In this document: positions 1 through 10,433 of the stretch, in pieces
How positions within the stretch are numbered: the stretch's first letter is position 1
Layout of the letters: the number at the start of each line of letters is the position of its first letter
Program-made: the position numbers and the translations under genes
Notes under the pieces: model-generated
The model's database searches: none
What the model saw: only the letters and a program-made list of their open reading frames with translations
Told to the model about the DNA's origin: nothing
Assembly: GCA_037447605.1 (NCBI GenBank)
Contig: CM074808.1
Span: 2,978,316-3,042,315 of the forward strand
Source: Zygnema circumcarinatum
Lineage: Eukaryota > Streptophyta > Zygnematophyceae > Zygnematales > Zygnemataceae
Length of the DNA stretch: 64,000 nt
Reading direction: 5' to 3'

Positions 1-299
1 GCTCCACTCTGCGAGTTGACATCCTCTCGCAGAATGCCTGCAGAACCTACTTCCTTCTTGTTCAAACATTCGGCAGAAAACTCTTTTGATGCATCGTCTC
101 CATCCTGCTGATGGTCGTCAGTCTCTGGTCCAGCTGATGTAGACGGATGATTCCCTACACCTCCTGGCTGAAGCTGCTTCAGCGCGGTGATGTATTTGAT
201 TAGGTCACCAGTGCTCATTTTGGTAAAATGCAAGCGCTCGCCTCGTCTATCCTCAAAAGGAGCGCATTCAGCAGTGGGGTCCGCTCCGTGCTCCATCAT
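1..299 (-). CDS. N-terminal part of an unrecognised protein, runs off the left edge
   Basis: Reading the minus strand from the double ATG at 299/296 there is an uninterrupted frame of 99 codons to the window edge. A second in-frame ATG lies at 218. The product is hydrophilic and acidic (HGADPTAECAPFEDRRGERL near the start, then a helix-like stretch STGDLIKYITALKQL, then a Gly/Asp/Gln-rich segment). The frame stays open upstream to about position 390, just behind a CTCTCAG that could be a splice acceptor, so the true start may lie in an earlier exon. I do not recognise a family. The opposite strand shows only a repeat-driven Pro/Gln/Ser frame. Confidence 0.4.
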   Translation of the reverse strand, partial: MMEHGADPTAECAPFEDRRGERLHFTKMSTGDLIKYITALKQLQPGGVGNHPSTSAGPETDDHQQDGDDASKEFSAECLNKKEVGSAGILREDVNSQSG

Positions 300-957
300 T
301 CCTCCCACTCCCTGTGCATGTTTCCCAATCCGTTGGTCCTCCAGCAGCGCCGCCTGGGGATACAGCAGGAGCTGCTCTTCCCTTTCAACTGAGAGCCTTC
401 AGCTCTGCATCCTGAGGAGGCCCAGGCCCTGCACATCCCTGGAGCAGCCCCAGCCCCAGCCCGAGTCCCAGCCCCAGCCCGAGTCCCAGCCCCAGCTCCA
501 GCTCCAACCCTAAACCTCTCCCTGCAAGCGGAGGGAAAATCACAAAAAAAGCAGCTCAGGCTGCAAGGAAACCTGTCCAAAAAACTATCGAGTGAGTTTG
601 CTGATGGCATTGGCGCGTATGCTGACGCAATATAACTGGCATTCTGTGAGAAATCTAGAACATTCTACAGTAGTTAAATGTACAGTACAGTAAACAGATT
701 GTAGTATTTAACTCGAAACGGGACTGCGAGGACTCATAGATTTGCGTCGCATATGTACGGCACCACGCTGTCCGTACAGTTTTCAGAAAGGCCTGTTGGT
801 TCATGACTCATTCGTACGCTTTCCTGTTCCTGCAGACTGAGAAGTGAGGACTGTCGTCCCTTTGAATTTTAGAGCCGGGTCTTTCTGAAATGGGAATGCA
901 AGGAGAATGTTGGAACTTGGAAGGAGTGTTTCTGGAACGGCTGCAAACTTTTCACAG
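300..957. other. Intergenic, CAGCCC-rich stretch and GTAC cluster
   Basis: No gene seen. 447-500 is a short imperfect repeat of CAGCCCCAGCCCGAGTCC that creates low-complexity frames on both strands. 679-697 and 764-780 are rich in GTAC tetramers (TGTACAGTACAGTAAACAG and TGTACGG...CCGTACAG), like several other upstream regions in this window. Confidence 0.4.
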
Positions 958-1146
958 ATCGGACCATTAGACAAACCAGTCGACTGGTTGGCAACCAGTG
1001 GTTGCGGACCGAAACAACCATTCGACTGGTTGCCAACCAGTGGAATGCCACTGGTTGGCAACCAGTCGACTGATTGCCAACCAGTAGACGTCCAACCATT
1101 GCCATCCAATGGTTGTCCAATGGTTGCCGATCCACTGGTCCGAACT
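958..1146. repeat. Cluster of ACTGGTTGGCAACCAGT palindromes and CAACCATTGG motifs
   Basis: About ten copies of a short motif family. ACTGGTTGG and its complement CCAACCAGT alternate so that several copies form near-perfect palindromes (for example ACTGGTTGGCAACCAGT). The right part changes to CAACCATTGCCATCCAATGG. The same CAACCATTGG core forms a tandem array at 53958-54290 and appears near 60020-60060, so this is a dispersed repeat family and not a coding region. Confidence 0.75.
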
Positions 1147-1360
1147 GTGAAACTTTTAAGGAATGAAGGCTTGAATTGCAAACTTTCATTGAACTCGCGA
1201 TGGCGAGGCCATCAAATTTACATGGATAAAGGCAAAATCAAGGCTTGAAGGACTGATAACAGCCCTTCTGTTACTTTAGTTTGTTTAAAATAGCGCTGCC
1301 TTCATATGCAGTTTTTAAGAATTGAAGGCATGCTATGCTGAATCCTGCATTTGCATTATC

Positions 1361-1384
1361 GCTGCTGCTGCTGCTGCTGCTGCT
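1361..1384 (+). repeat. (GCT)8 microsatellite
   Basis: Eight uninterrupted GCT triplets 126 bp upstream of the proposed translocator start. The same triplet makes up the long arrays at 54.9-56.6 kb and 59.0-59.4 kb. Confidence 0.9.
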
Positions 1385-1509
1385 CCTTGTAGAGGCATCA
1401 TCCGCCACCGGGTTGAGGAAAAGCCGGATGGTGCGTCTGGCTCGACATGCTGCTGCAGAAGACCAATCAACTGCGCCTGCTGGCTGAAGGCAGATGCCGG
1501 CCTGAAGGC

Positions 1510-4500
1510 ATGAGTGCGGGGAGCTTGCGTGTATTTCCGGGATACGTGCCCTCGAACACGAAGACTGTGCTCACAAACACCAGTGCCCTAAAGCAACTCC
1601 GATCATCGATCTTGCCTGCACACAAGCTGTTCGGGCAACAAGGGCTGTCCACTGCTCAAGCATGTCTGGCCAGACCACATAAGTTGACAAGCTGTTCTGC
1701 GTTTGCCTATGGTCTTCAGCCAGGTCTCGTCGGAGCGATGGAAATAGGCAAGAGGATTTCCCTTTGGTGTTTATGGAGCGCATTGGAGAAGAGTTATAAC
1801 CGCAAAGTCTTACGAGTGTTCCCTCATGTGTCTTTCCTCCTCCTCAATCAGGTCAGGAACGTCCAAAAAGTTGTGACTGGGAAGCCTTTTGCTGTTCTGA
1901 GCATGCTGCATAGCACAAGAGTTTTGTCACTGAGCATTTTGGCTCCTCGACCAGATTTCCATCCTCCTTTGTTTTCTTGAACCTTGAAGACTCTTAGCTT
2001 CCAAGCAGTGTTTGTCATTTCCAGGTTAGGAAAAGTTGTCCTTCTACGTAATCAAGCATCAGCTTCACATACGAGATTTCAGACAAACGATGATGAAAGC
2101 GTTCTGAGTGCCTCCACAAGGTTCTATCATAAAAACCGAATTGAATATCTTGGAAATGTGATATGTATCGCACTCTGTGTCTGTTCTTGGCCGTATTTAC
2201 AGCTATCCATCGGCGCCACCATTTTTGTTATATTCAAGTGCTTCTTCTACTCGAGTCAAATTGCGTTATTGGATAAAGACATATTTAAAGCCCTTTTAGT
2301 TCCAGCGCTTCTACAAACCTCCAACAGTTTGCTCCAGCTGGTGGCCACTTTGACCCCTCGTGTGTATGTTTCAAGTGTTGTGAGAGCTGCGGAGCCGCTG
2401 TTATTCGCCATTGCCCAAAAAAAAAACTTAAGGTGGGTAATTCATACTTGATTACGCCAAAAAAAATTCTTCGTCCTCGCTCACGCAAAAAAAAGCATAA
2501 AGATACTCAAAAGAGTTGGCCAGGAGGTTAACATATTTTCAACGTTTCTTCAGGAAACAGAAATCGTTGTCAGCAGTTTAGATTGGTTGCTCTCCCATAC
2601 CAGTTTTGGCGAACCTTGAGAAGTTGCATATTGATAACAGTGGGTGATATATGAAGAAAACCCCTGTGAGCTTCCTTAATTCAGATTCGTACTTCCCTGT
2701 TCTCATCTTTGATGTCCGATTTTTGCGGTGCCGTTAAAGGACAAACACATTGATACAAGTTCTAGTTTCAGCAGTACAATCATACAGCATCCCGACAGCC
2801 TGTATATGCCCCAAACCAGGAGCGGGTTCTGGGAATTTCTGCATGTGCATTCGTGAACTGTAGTTCCAGGGTCGACAGCAAAGCAGCTATAGTTTGGGGC
2901 GAGTATGCACCCACTATCAAATTGCATGGACTTGCGCCATCCATGGAGCACGTTAAGGTCTGCTTGAGTATATGCTTGTTCCATTCCCATCAGTGTCCTA
3001 TGCAACATCAGGTCACTCCCTGTTGTGTGACGTCGTCTCCGTGGCTGCTTTTCTGAGTGGCTTGCAGTATCCAACTTCTGTCATCCATCGCTTGCATCTG
3101 GGGGGGAGCAGCTCATGCTCCACTCGACGACTACTCACTTCGCTTCTCTGCTCTGGGGGTTACTTCAGCAACAGTGACAGCATCTCTCTTCTGTGCATGG
3201 CTTCTCAAACAAAGCTTCGTCAACTTTCCGCAGGTGGGCTACAATTTGCGGTATTTGACCGATGAGAATTCCATTTGCAGTGAAGCAGTCAACGAGGCAG
3301 CTTTTCTATCATCATGTATTCACAGTTTTCATGGCTTCCAACCCACTGTCGGACAAATCTGATCCTTTACATAGGACTTTCTCCTTTTTCATTGCCACCG
3401 TGCTGAATTTTGCTTTGTAAAAACTACATCATTCCTTTGTGTCCATTCTTTTGTGCAGGTGGACGCTGCAACCGTTTATACTGTTATGACTATTCTTTCG
3501 CTGGCTGTCGTTGCTCCCCTTGTGATGCTTTTAGAAAGGAGCCGGTTTACCCCGGCTTATGCTGCTGCCATAGACAAGGTGGGTCTCCATAGCTACTTCA
3601 TTACAAAACACTGTTTTTGCCCAAAAGGAGTGGTTAATATATCGTGATAGTCGAATTCTCACATAATCATTCTGGTCTGGCTTCCTGTTCTCCTGATATC
3701 AGTCCTTGCAGTTCATTTCTATCAGTGGCTCCCTGCGAGAAGGCCGAGCGCCGATCACTGCATGTTTTTGCCAGAGCTGAGTGGCATCCGTCGATTGATA
3801 TCACTTAAGGCTTTGCTTCCAGTAACATGGGCTGCTGCGGATTGACAGGATATCCTAATGCCCCAAAGATAGGCAGAAAGTGAAATTTTGGTCTTTATCA
3901 ATTGCCGGTATATTACACAGTTGCTGCCGGGCACCAGATGGGGAGAAGGTTATCGCCGTATGCTGGGAACTTCTGCTCATATGCTTACATTCGGAACGAG
4001 GCTGATAAGTCTAGAAAAAATTAGTCCATTTTGACTTGCGCAATGAAAAAGCCTTCGCCTTGAGCATGTGCCATCCATTCACGCTGTACTTTGCTTACTC
4101 TATATAAAGTGTAGGGGTACAAAAAATAGACGCTCACTGTTACGGGAAGTACAATCACGGCTGAAACCTCAGTAACCTCATCAACACCTGAGCAAGGGAA
4201 CAAGATACTTCCTTATCAAATTGAATGTTGGCTGTTGTTAGGTGGGCCATAAACCAACATTCAATGCCTGGCTCCTTCTCTCGGGCCTTTTTCACTCTCT
4301 CAGCACCTTTGCAGCACTGCAGGTATGAGTTCTGCCACGGAGCACTCAGCTCACAACCTCTGTAGAGATGCATTGCCTGTAATGATGAAGGGGGCAGTGG
4401 ATTGTTGTGCTCTATTCTTCTTGTGACTCTTGGGTCCTACCTCCTCTTGCAGGTGCTGGAGGTGGCGGATGTGTTGACCTTCTCTACGGTGAATGCAGCA

Positions 4501-4644
4501 AGGCCCGCCATAGAGCTTCTTGGTCAAATCGTCTTTTTCCGGCTCCCAGTTTTGCCCGAAACGCAGCGATCTATTGGAGTGCTGCTCTTGGGGCTCTTCC
4601 TGTTCTGGAGAGCCTGCTCTAATGCGGCATATCCTGTTGTATAG
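1510..4644 (+). CDS. Triose-phosphate-translocator-like carrier (TPT/nucleotide-sugar transporter family), 6 exons
   Basis: Proposed exons 1510-1851, 1990-2432, 3068-3233, 3459-3578, 3938-about 4000/4008 and 4453-4644 (TAG), giving about 440 residues. Exon 2 carries hydrophobic helices and the family's central motif (VSSVVRAAEPLLFAI, matching SFtHvvKalEP of plastid phosphate translocators). Exon 3 encodes the following helices (GVTSATVTASLFCAWLLKQS). Exon 5 (NFCSYAYIRNE) and exon 6 (LTFSTVNAARPAIELLGQI) correspond to the YNE...PlThsvgNtvKR region and the last helices, ending PVV. Such carriers exchange sugar phosphates or related metabolites for phosphate across plastid envelopes; some relatives act in the Golgi. 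The 114-residue first exon is poorly supported; it could be targeting sequence or wrong. The donor after exon 5 is unresolved: the GT site leaves the wrong phase, a GC site at 4001 keeps the frame. Substrate cannot be told. Confidence 0.72.
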
Positions 4645-5607
4645 GGAGACCATGTAAAAGATCGCCTTGCTAAGTGTTTTCAGGATGGGCTTCCTGTGGT
4701 TTTTTCTTAAAAAAATTCTGTCGTTGGGCTCTAGCTGGGAAATGTTGTTGGAGCGTTCGAAGAGAGCAAACTTTCAGTTCAGTTTGTAGTTTACAGTTCA
4801 ATTTCCAGCAATGGCAGCAGCAACAAAAACCAAAGAAACGTGACTGTCAGCGTTTTTGTTGTACTCCGCATCCAAATGTCGGTCCAAATGTGGGAGGCAG
4901 CCAACGGGATTCACTCGTGGCTGATACAAATGCAGGTACCAATTGAGAAATGACTTTGTGGAGGCACTCACGAATCGTTCCTTTTATTCTGACATACAAT
5001 GACATGTCGGTTTATTGCATGAGGCAACATGAGAGGGGAGTTCGGGTGAGCTGGCCATCATATTGTGATCTGATGTTGCAGCCCATAAACCTCGTGGGTT
5101 GATTTGTTTACTTTGTGAAGCAATTGTGTACGCACAAAGAAGGCGAGCCCTCCGCTTTCAACACGTGAATCGTGCATGCCTTCGTCTCAGCCCCCTCTGA
5201 AAAACAATTTGGGCGAAAACGAGAAACGCAGTCATGCGCATGCATGCGCTGAGCACATTTTTTTTTTTGCCCAAAATGAGTAACCGTCGTTAATTGAAGT
5301 GTCAACGCCTCCTTTTACGAAGACAAAAATCGGTCATGTTTAAGCGCCGGCGGGTCATGCAGAGCTGAAGCCACGAGGAGCCTTCGTCTTCCTCGCCTCC
5401 ATGCACAGAGTCTCGCAATAAGCAGGAGCTCCACTGCCCGGAGAAGCAAAAGCGTTGAGAACGGCGGGGCATAGACGACATTCTGACGGGTGCTGGGGTC
5501 CTAGAGAGGGTCAGGGATGCAAGCTCTTCACTTTAAATCCCTCCTTCCGCTGCAGCCTCTACATCGCCTCTCTGAACTTCAACTTCTCTCGCTCGCTCTC
5601 TCTTACC
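4645..5607. other. Intergenic region between translocator and CCCH/PARP gene
   Basis: Both neighbours run rightwards, so this holds the translocator 3' region and the promoter of the zinc-finger gene. I see no conserved coding exon. The 60 bp before the ATG at 5608 are pyrimidine-rich (CTCTCGCTCGCTCTCTCTTACC), as in a TATA-less leader. Confidence 0.4.
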
Positions 5608-7484
5608 ATGGGTAGCACAGCCAGCATTACAGATTACACAGCTCCATGTGTTTATGGAAAGAGGTGTCCTAACCGCGCAACTTGCCCTTTTGCCCATTTC
5701 TCTTCCTGCAGCTATGGCTCCCGGTGCACTCTGAGAGACTGTCAATACAGCCACCCCCCCGTGTGTCCTAACCACAAAGCACAACGCAGGGGCTGCGGCT
5801 ACTGGCACCGTCCCCCCCTTTGCAAGTACGGGCGAAGCTGCAGGGATGCACAATGCCAGAGATGGCATGCTCCCTATTGTCGGTTTGGTTTGGACTGTGC
5901 TGACAGGGTTAACTGCAAATACATGCATCCTCCCAACTGTCCCGCGGGAGGAGGGTGTGAGAGGAGGGAGGGGTGCACCATGGCGCATCCGATTCTTCCG
6001 ACTGCACCTCCTCCGCTCATGAGCAGAACGGCTTGTTTGCATGGAGATAACTGTTATGGGAAACATAAGTGTCCTTTTGTGCATCCTGGGGGAAATCTCA
6101 TCAAGATCGGAGGTGTGAAAGCTTGAGCCATTATTACATTCGTTGTTAGATTTGGCTTCCATTTTTTAAAATATGTAGTGTTGGTACAGTTTTGGAACTT
6201 TTATAGTCTCTTTCTTTTCTTTTATGCCATTTTCCTTCTTTCTCCTCTGTGTGTGTGAGTTGTGCGTGGACTCCATGACCCTAGTTCTTTCCATCGATGG
6301 GGATTTTTTGTTTTCTTGCAGACGCCTCTTCGTTTACCAAGTTTTTTTCCGGAAGGTGAGGGCAATGTCTTCTATTTGTTTTACTTCTAAGCGCGTTTGT
6401 GATCCAATTTCAACCAAAACTGTCATTCACTTCCTCTCTCCCGTTCAATTTCATTAATGCAGAGTCAGCTATTCTTCCATGGACGTTTACTATATCTATA
6501 ACAAAACAGTGTTCGCAAGATACTTCGAAAAACTTTCGAAGGAAACAAGTACTTGCAAAAGCTCTTGTACGAACCCATCCAACTTAGCATCAAATTTTCT
6601 CCCACCCCCCAATATTGAGCGTTTAGGGCCCCACGAGGCACTTTTTTGCCATGGGACCCCTCACATCAATGTTCACGGAATCATCAACATTGGCCTCGAC
6701 GTTGGCAAAATTCAAAGAGGGGGTGCGCTGTATTTTGCTGAAGATCCGCAGGTTTCCAACGGATACACCGACGCAAACCCTAAAGGTGAGAAGTCATTAA
6801 TTCGAACCTGCTGGCTTGTGGCAGGGCCATGCACCGACCTGCTTGCATTTTAAGACACTCGTAGTTTAATATGTCTTTTGTTTTTGCATGTTAGGTTGGG
6901 GTTAAGGTACTCTATCTGATTTAACTGAAAATTCTAGAACCAACTGTATTCCTGTGGAAGATACAGACTTTGTGTTGTGGGAAACATGTGGTTTCTGGAC
7001 AGAGTCTTATATGCTCGTCGGTGTGAGAAGTTAGTTTCCTTAACAGGGTTCGAGTAAGTTGAGTGATTGCGGCTGTTTGACACGCTGCTGCTTCTTATTG
7101 TGAAGGATATCATACAATGTTCATTGTCCGGGTGAACATCGGACACGGAGGAACGGTGCGAGCCACATCAGCCTCACTCAGCAGCCCTTCATCATACCTG
7201 CTTTAAGCACGTGCAGATTGGAAACCCCATTCATTTCCTTCTCTTTGCAACAATTCCTTGAATAGCGCGTATTCTGTTGCAAAGTGATAAGGTGATGAAA
7301 AGCTGAATAATACACTCTTAACTCGCATGAATGGAGTGCTGTATGCCTGGGCAGACTTAAGAAAACAAGCCATATTCTGCCAGCTCATCCTCTGTGTTGG
7401 TTTCTCTGACTGCAGAGCACCGGCATTATCACGAAGAACGATAATGCTTCATGTGCCCCGCTCTTCCTGCTGTACTACAAGTAG
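5608..7484 (+). CDS. CCCH zinc-finger protein with C-terminal PARP-like ADP-ribosyltransferase domain
   Basis: Five exons, 5608-6112, 6322-6355, 6463-6785, 7106-7155 and 7416-7484, all joining in phase to 326 residues. Residues about 13-150 are a tandem of six or seven compact C-x5-C-x4/5-C-x2/3-H fingers (for example CVYGKRCPNRATCPFAH), a spacing seen in RNA-binding CCCH proteins. From about residue 240 follows a short PARP fold: FCHGT (nicotinamide-binding His-Gly), GGALYFAEDPQVSNGY (the Tyr and the active-site loop), MFIVRVNIG and a last strand APLFLLYYK before TAG. By family knowledge CCCH-PARP proteins (animal PARP12/TIPARP) transfer single ADP-ribose units and bind RNA, but those also have a WWE domain that is absent here. 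The catalytic domain is shorter than usual, so activity is not certain. Start chosen at the first ATG before the first finger. Confidence 0.85.
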
Positions 7485-8113
7485 CTCTCCTGCTCACATC
7501 TTCCATGGAATGGCAAGTTTCTTCGAAGGGAGCTAACCCTAGTCGGGACGAATGACTCTAATTGACTGCAGACTTCTCTCGTAGTCCTGACAGCAACGTA
7601 GGACGGGCTTTCAGCCCCCGGCATATGGGCCCTTCATTTGTTCCACTAGAGGAACTGAACTGAGTTGTCAATGAAAATGACTCAGAGAATGACATCAGCT
7701 TATGGGCTTGCTTGTTGCAATGTTTGGGTGAGATGCACAACGGTAAAAAAAAAAAACCAATGCAAGTTAGAACATGCATGAACATTGGATGACTGCAAGG
7801 AGCAGATGGAACGCTTTCTTTCATTCCTGCACTCTGTCTTTCCCTACTACAACTGAATTCACAGCTATTATCTAATCCTTCGTGCTATTTAGCTGCAAGA
7901 ATGAAATGGTAAAATAAGTCCCAGGCATCCTTTTTTTGCCGATGAATAGCAAATATCTACAGAGCGGACATAGAACTCCAGTTGGATGACCTCAATACAA
8001 ACACAGCTCGTGATAGAAAGTCGACTGGAGAAAGGATCTAAATTGGATAAGCTGGAAGACAACCCACGAGTAGCAACGAGGTTCCTGAAGACTAACAAAC
8101 TGACATGCCTGCC
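7485..8113. other. Convergent 3' region
   Basis: Lies between the TAG of the CCCH/PARP gene and the TGA of mS33 on the opposite strand. No further exon recognised; an A-run of 13 at 7745-7757 is the only low-complexity feature. Confidence 0.4.
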
Positions 8114-9638
8114 TCACTTCCGTTTTGATGCCCTCTTGCCTTGTCCTTTCTTGGGAGGACCCTTTCCTCTCCGTTTCATCTTTTCCAATTTCAACACCCT
8201 CCTGCAAAATACAAGAAAATGCACCAGAATAATCGCCTCACATTTCCTTCTTTGGCAGAAAGTGAAGACCAAGTATTGCAAACCAATCAATCACTACATT
8301 TTCCAGTGTTTGCTTTGCAGCCTAATCTGACCCTCCCCTTACATCTCTGCTCAACACCATAGAAAACAGAGATGAATAAACATGATAACAAGAACATTGC
8401 TTCAAATCCTTCCTATGTCATTATTCCTTTCACTGAACTCTTTCATGCGCAAAATTTTCCATGACATCCCATTTCCTTTCAGCCACCGTCATCCTTCTCC
8501 TCGATTCATTACCCCTTTTTAAACTCAGTGTCGATAGTACTTCCAGTACCCAGTTTCAAACCAACTCCATCACGTACTACTTGCTCACATTCTTCTATGT
8601 GTCTCATTTACTATAACTTTCCATGCGTATTCTGGCTGAAATCTCAGAATTCTTTGATCCACGCCTCTCCTTCACATTCACTTTTTTGCATATATGACAA
8701 CTTTCGAAGTCCTAAATGGTTGACCCTACACACTTCCACCGTCCAAAAACCTAATTCTTTCCTTACAGGTTTCATCTACACCCATAGTGCTCTGCTTCCA
8801 TGTCATTAGTCCCCAACGCAAATTTCTCGCTTCACCTTTATTGTCTACATCAAACTGAGCTGCATTCATCTGCACACTTGCTAACCTAACGTCAATGGCT
8901 GTGTTCACAGTAAAAGTCGTTAATTTGTCCTCACAAAGCCCCCCGACACGTATGGAGTGAAGGAGTGAAGACTTTTAAGGCAATATACGCGAAAGCGGAT
9001 GAATGAGAAACGCTACACTATCTGGTAGATCCTGGTTTGAATAGACAGTCAATGATAACTCCGTGTCAAGCTTGCTCTACCACTAATTGTACAGCATTGC
9101 CTATGCCCAGTCCAGTAAAACATTATTTTGAGTAGTATATCATGCTTGCAGCTGTGCAAATCCCGCTTCTATTCCATAAATTCAATTGCAGGACTACTGT
9201 TTGGCTGTTCAATTATTCATCGTTTTAGGTCTTCCTCCTCTCTGGAACGGTACGGCGCCAGGCCTTAGTTTATCGGTACCAACCACATATTATACTAGGA
9301 ATTATAGGAAATTAAGCCCTTACATCATGTAGCTGTCTGCATACATGTCCCCTTTCCAGCACCTGCTCAGCGAAACTCCGCAATTTTGTCTGCTCAGCCC
9401 TTGCAACCGCTTGCAACCTTAAAAGGCCTACAGGAGCTATGTTCCAAAAAACTCACTTTCCCTCGTCCGGATCTTCATACATAGGGTCCACCTTCTGAAG
9501 AGGCGTGGGATACCAGCTTGCCACATGCTCGCCTATGAGCTTGCTGCGCAGCACCTTGTGCCCTGACCGCAGCCCGTTCCCAATGACATTGCCGAATATG
9601 CGCGCAGACGCCTCCACAGCGCCCCGAAGGTGCGCCAT
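8114..9638 (-). CDS. MRPS33: Mitochondrial small-subunit ribosomal protein mS33 (MRPS33)
   Basis: Two exons: 9457-9638 and 8114-8201, separated by a 1.26-kb intron (GTGAGT...TTGCAG); phase 2 joins exactly. The 89-residue product matches the short mS33 family along its length: SARIFGNVIG near the N-terminus, a central SWYPTP (the family's DWYP), then EDPDEGK continued across the splice by RVLKLEKMK and a basic tail GKGPPKKGQGKRASKRK, which is nearly the same as the human ending KPKKGEGKRAAKRK. The protein is part of the head of the mitochondrial 28S-type subunit and would be imported after translation; the N-terminus has no obvious cleaved presequence, usual for this family. Start set at 9638 because the family begins shortly before SAR. 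Confidence 0.9.
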
Positions 9639-10433
9639 GGCGGGCAGGTGCTGCTCCGCTTTCCTGCAGGGCAAGGCCGAGTGGAGGAGAGGGCGGGCCT
9701 GAGGGCTTCCGCGGAGGGTTTCATTGCAAGGAATGACGAATCACGAATCGCCACGTCGGACAAAGTGCACACGTGGCAACGTGAGATTGGTTGAAGGTGT
9801 GGTTCTATACAACCGTAGAAGGTTTTGTTGTATGGCAAAGGCTTCCAGGCAGCGGTTGTTGGCTTTTGTGGGACCAACGTTTGGCAAAAGAATATCAAAA
9901 GAATATGGAAGGTCACCAAAAATGGAATGCTTCCAGTGGCCGCCAAAAGATGAGGAACACGCTCAAACAAAGCTGTGAGTGAGGCAAGAGAGATTCAGGA
10001 TACGCACTACCTGCTTCACTCAGGAATTGCAAACATGTTCACGTTGGCGTATAAAAAGAAAAAAATGGACTGCTCTACCTAAAGGCACATGATACATTTG
10101 CATTGCGTTGAATGCGCTGCCAACAAGCGCGTTGCCTATTCTCGTACCGCCTATTCTCGTACCGCCAATCTCCCCTCAAAAGAGTGCGGTCATCCGACAG
10201 AACTGCTTGACTGCCTATGTGTGGAGAACCAATGCTTAGCTACTCACGATGTTGGGGATGCCTTGAAGCTTTCCATCATACAAAATGGTCATGCTGGTGA
10301 TTGGGCATCCAGCAACCTTCTTGGCATACAACTTCCACAATAGATGCATGCAGCTCCACGGATGTACAGTATTTGAGGGGGCAATAAGTCACAGGGTGCA
10401 GTAGGGGTCCCTAGAGCGGGCTCCCCTTTGGTC
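9639..10433. other. Intergenic: mS33 promoter and 3' region of the coiled-coil gene
   Basis: No exon recognised. A direct repeat GCCTATTCTCGTACC occurs twice at about 10134-10166, again with a GTAC core, some 500 bp upstream of mS33. Confidence 0.35.

Noticed and set aside
5533-6162. 209-residue minus-strand frame opposite the zinc-finger exon
   Set aside because: Mirror of the Cys-rich coding exon; the plus strand has regular CCCH spacing and correct splice phases.
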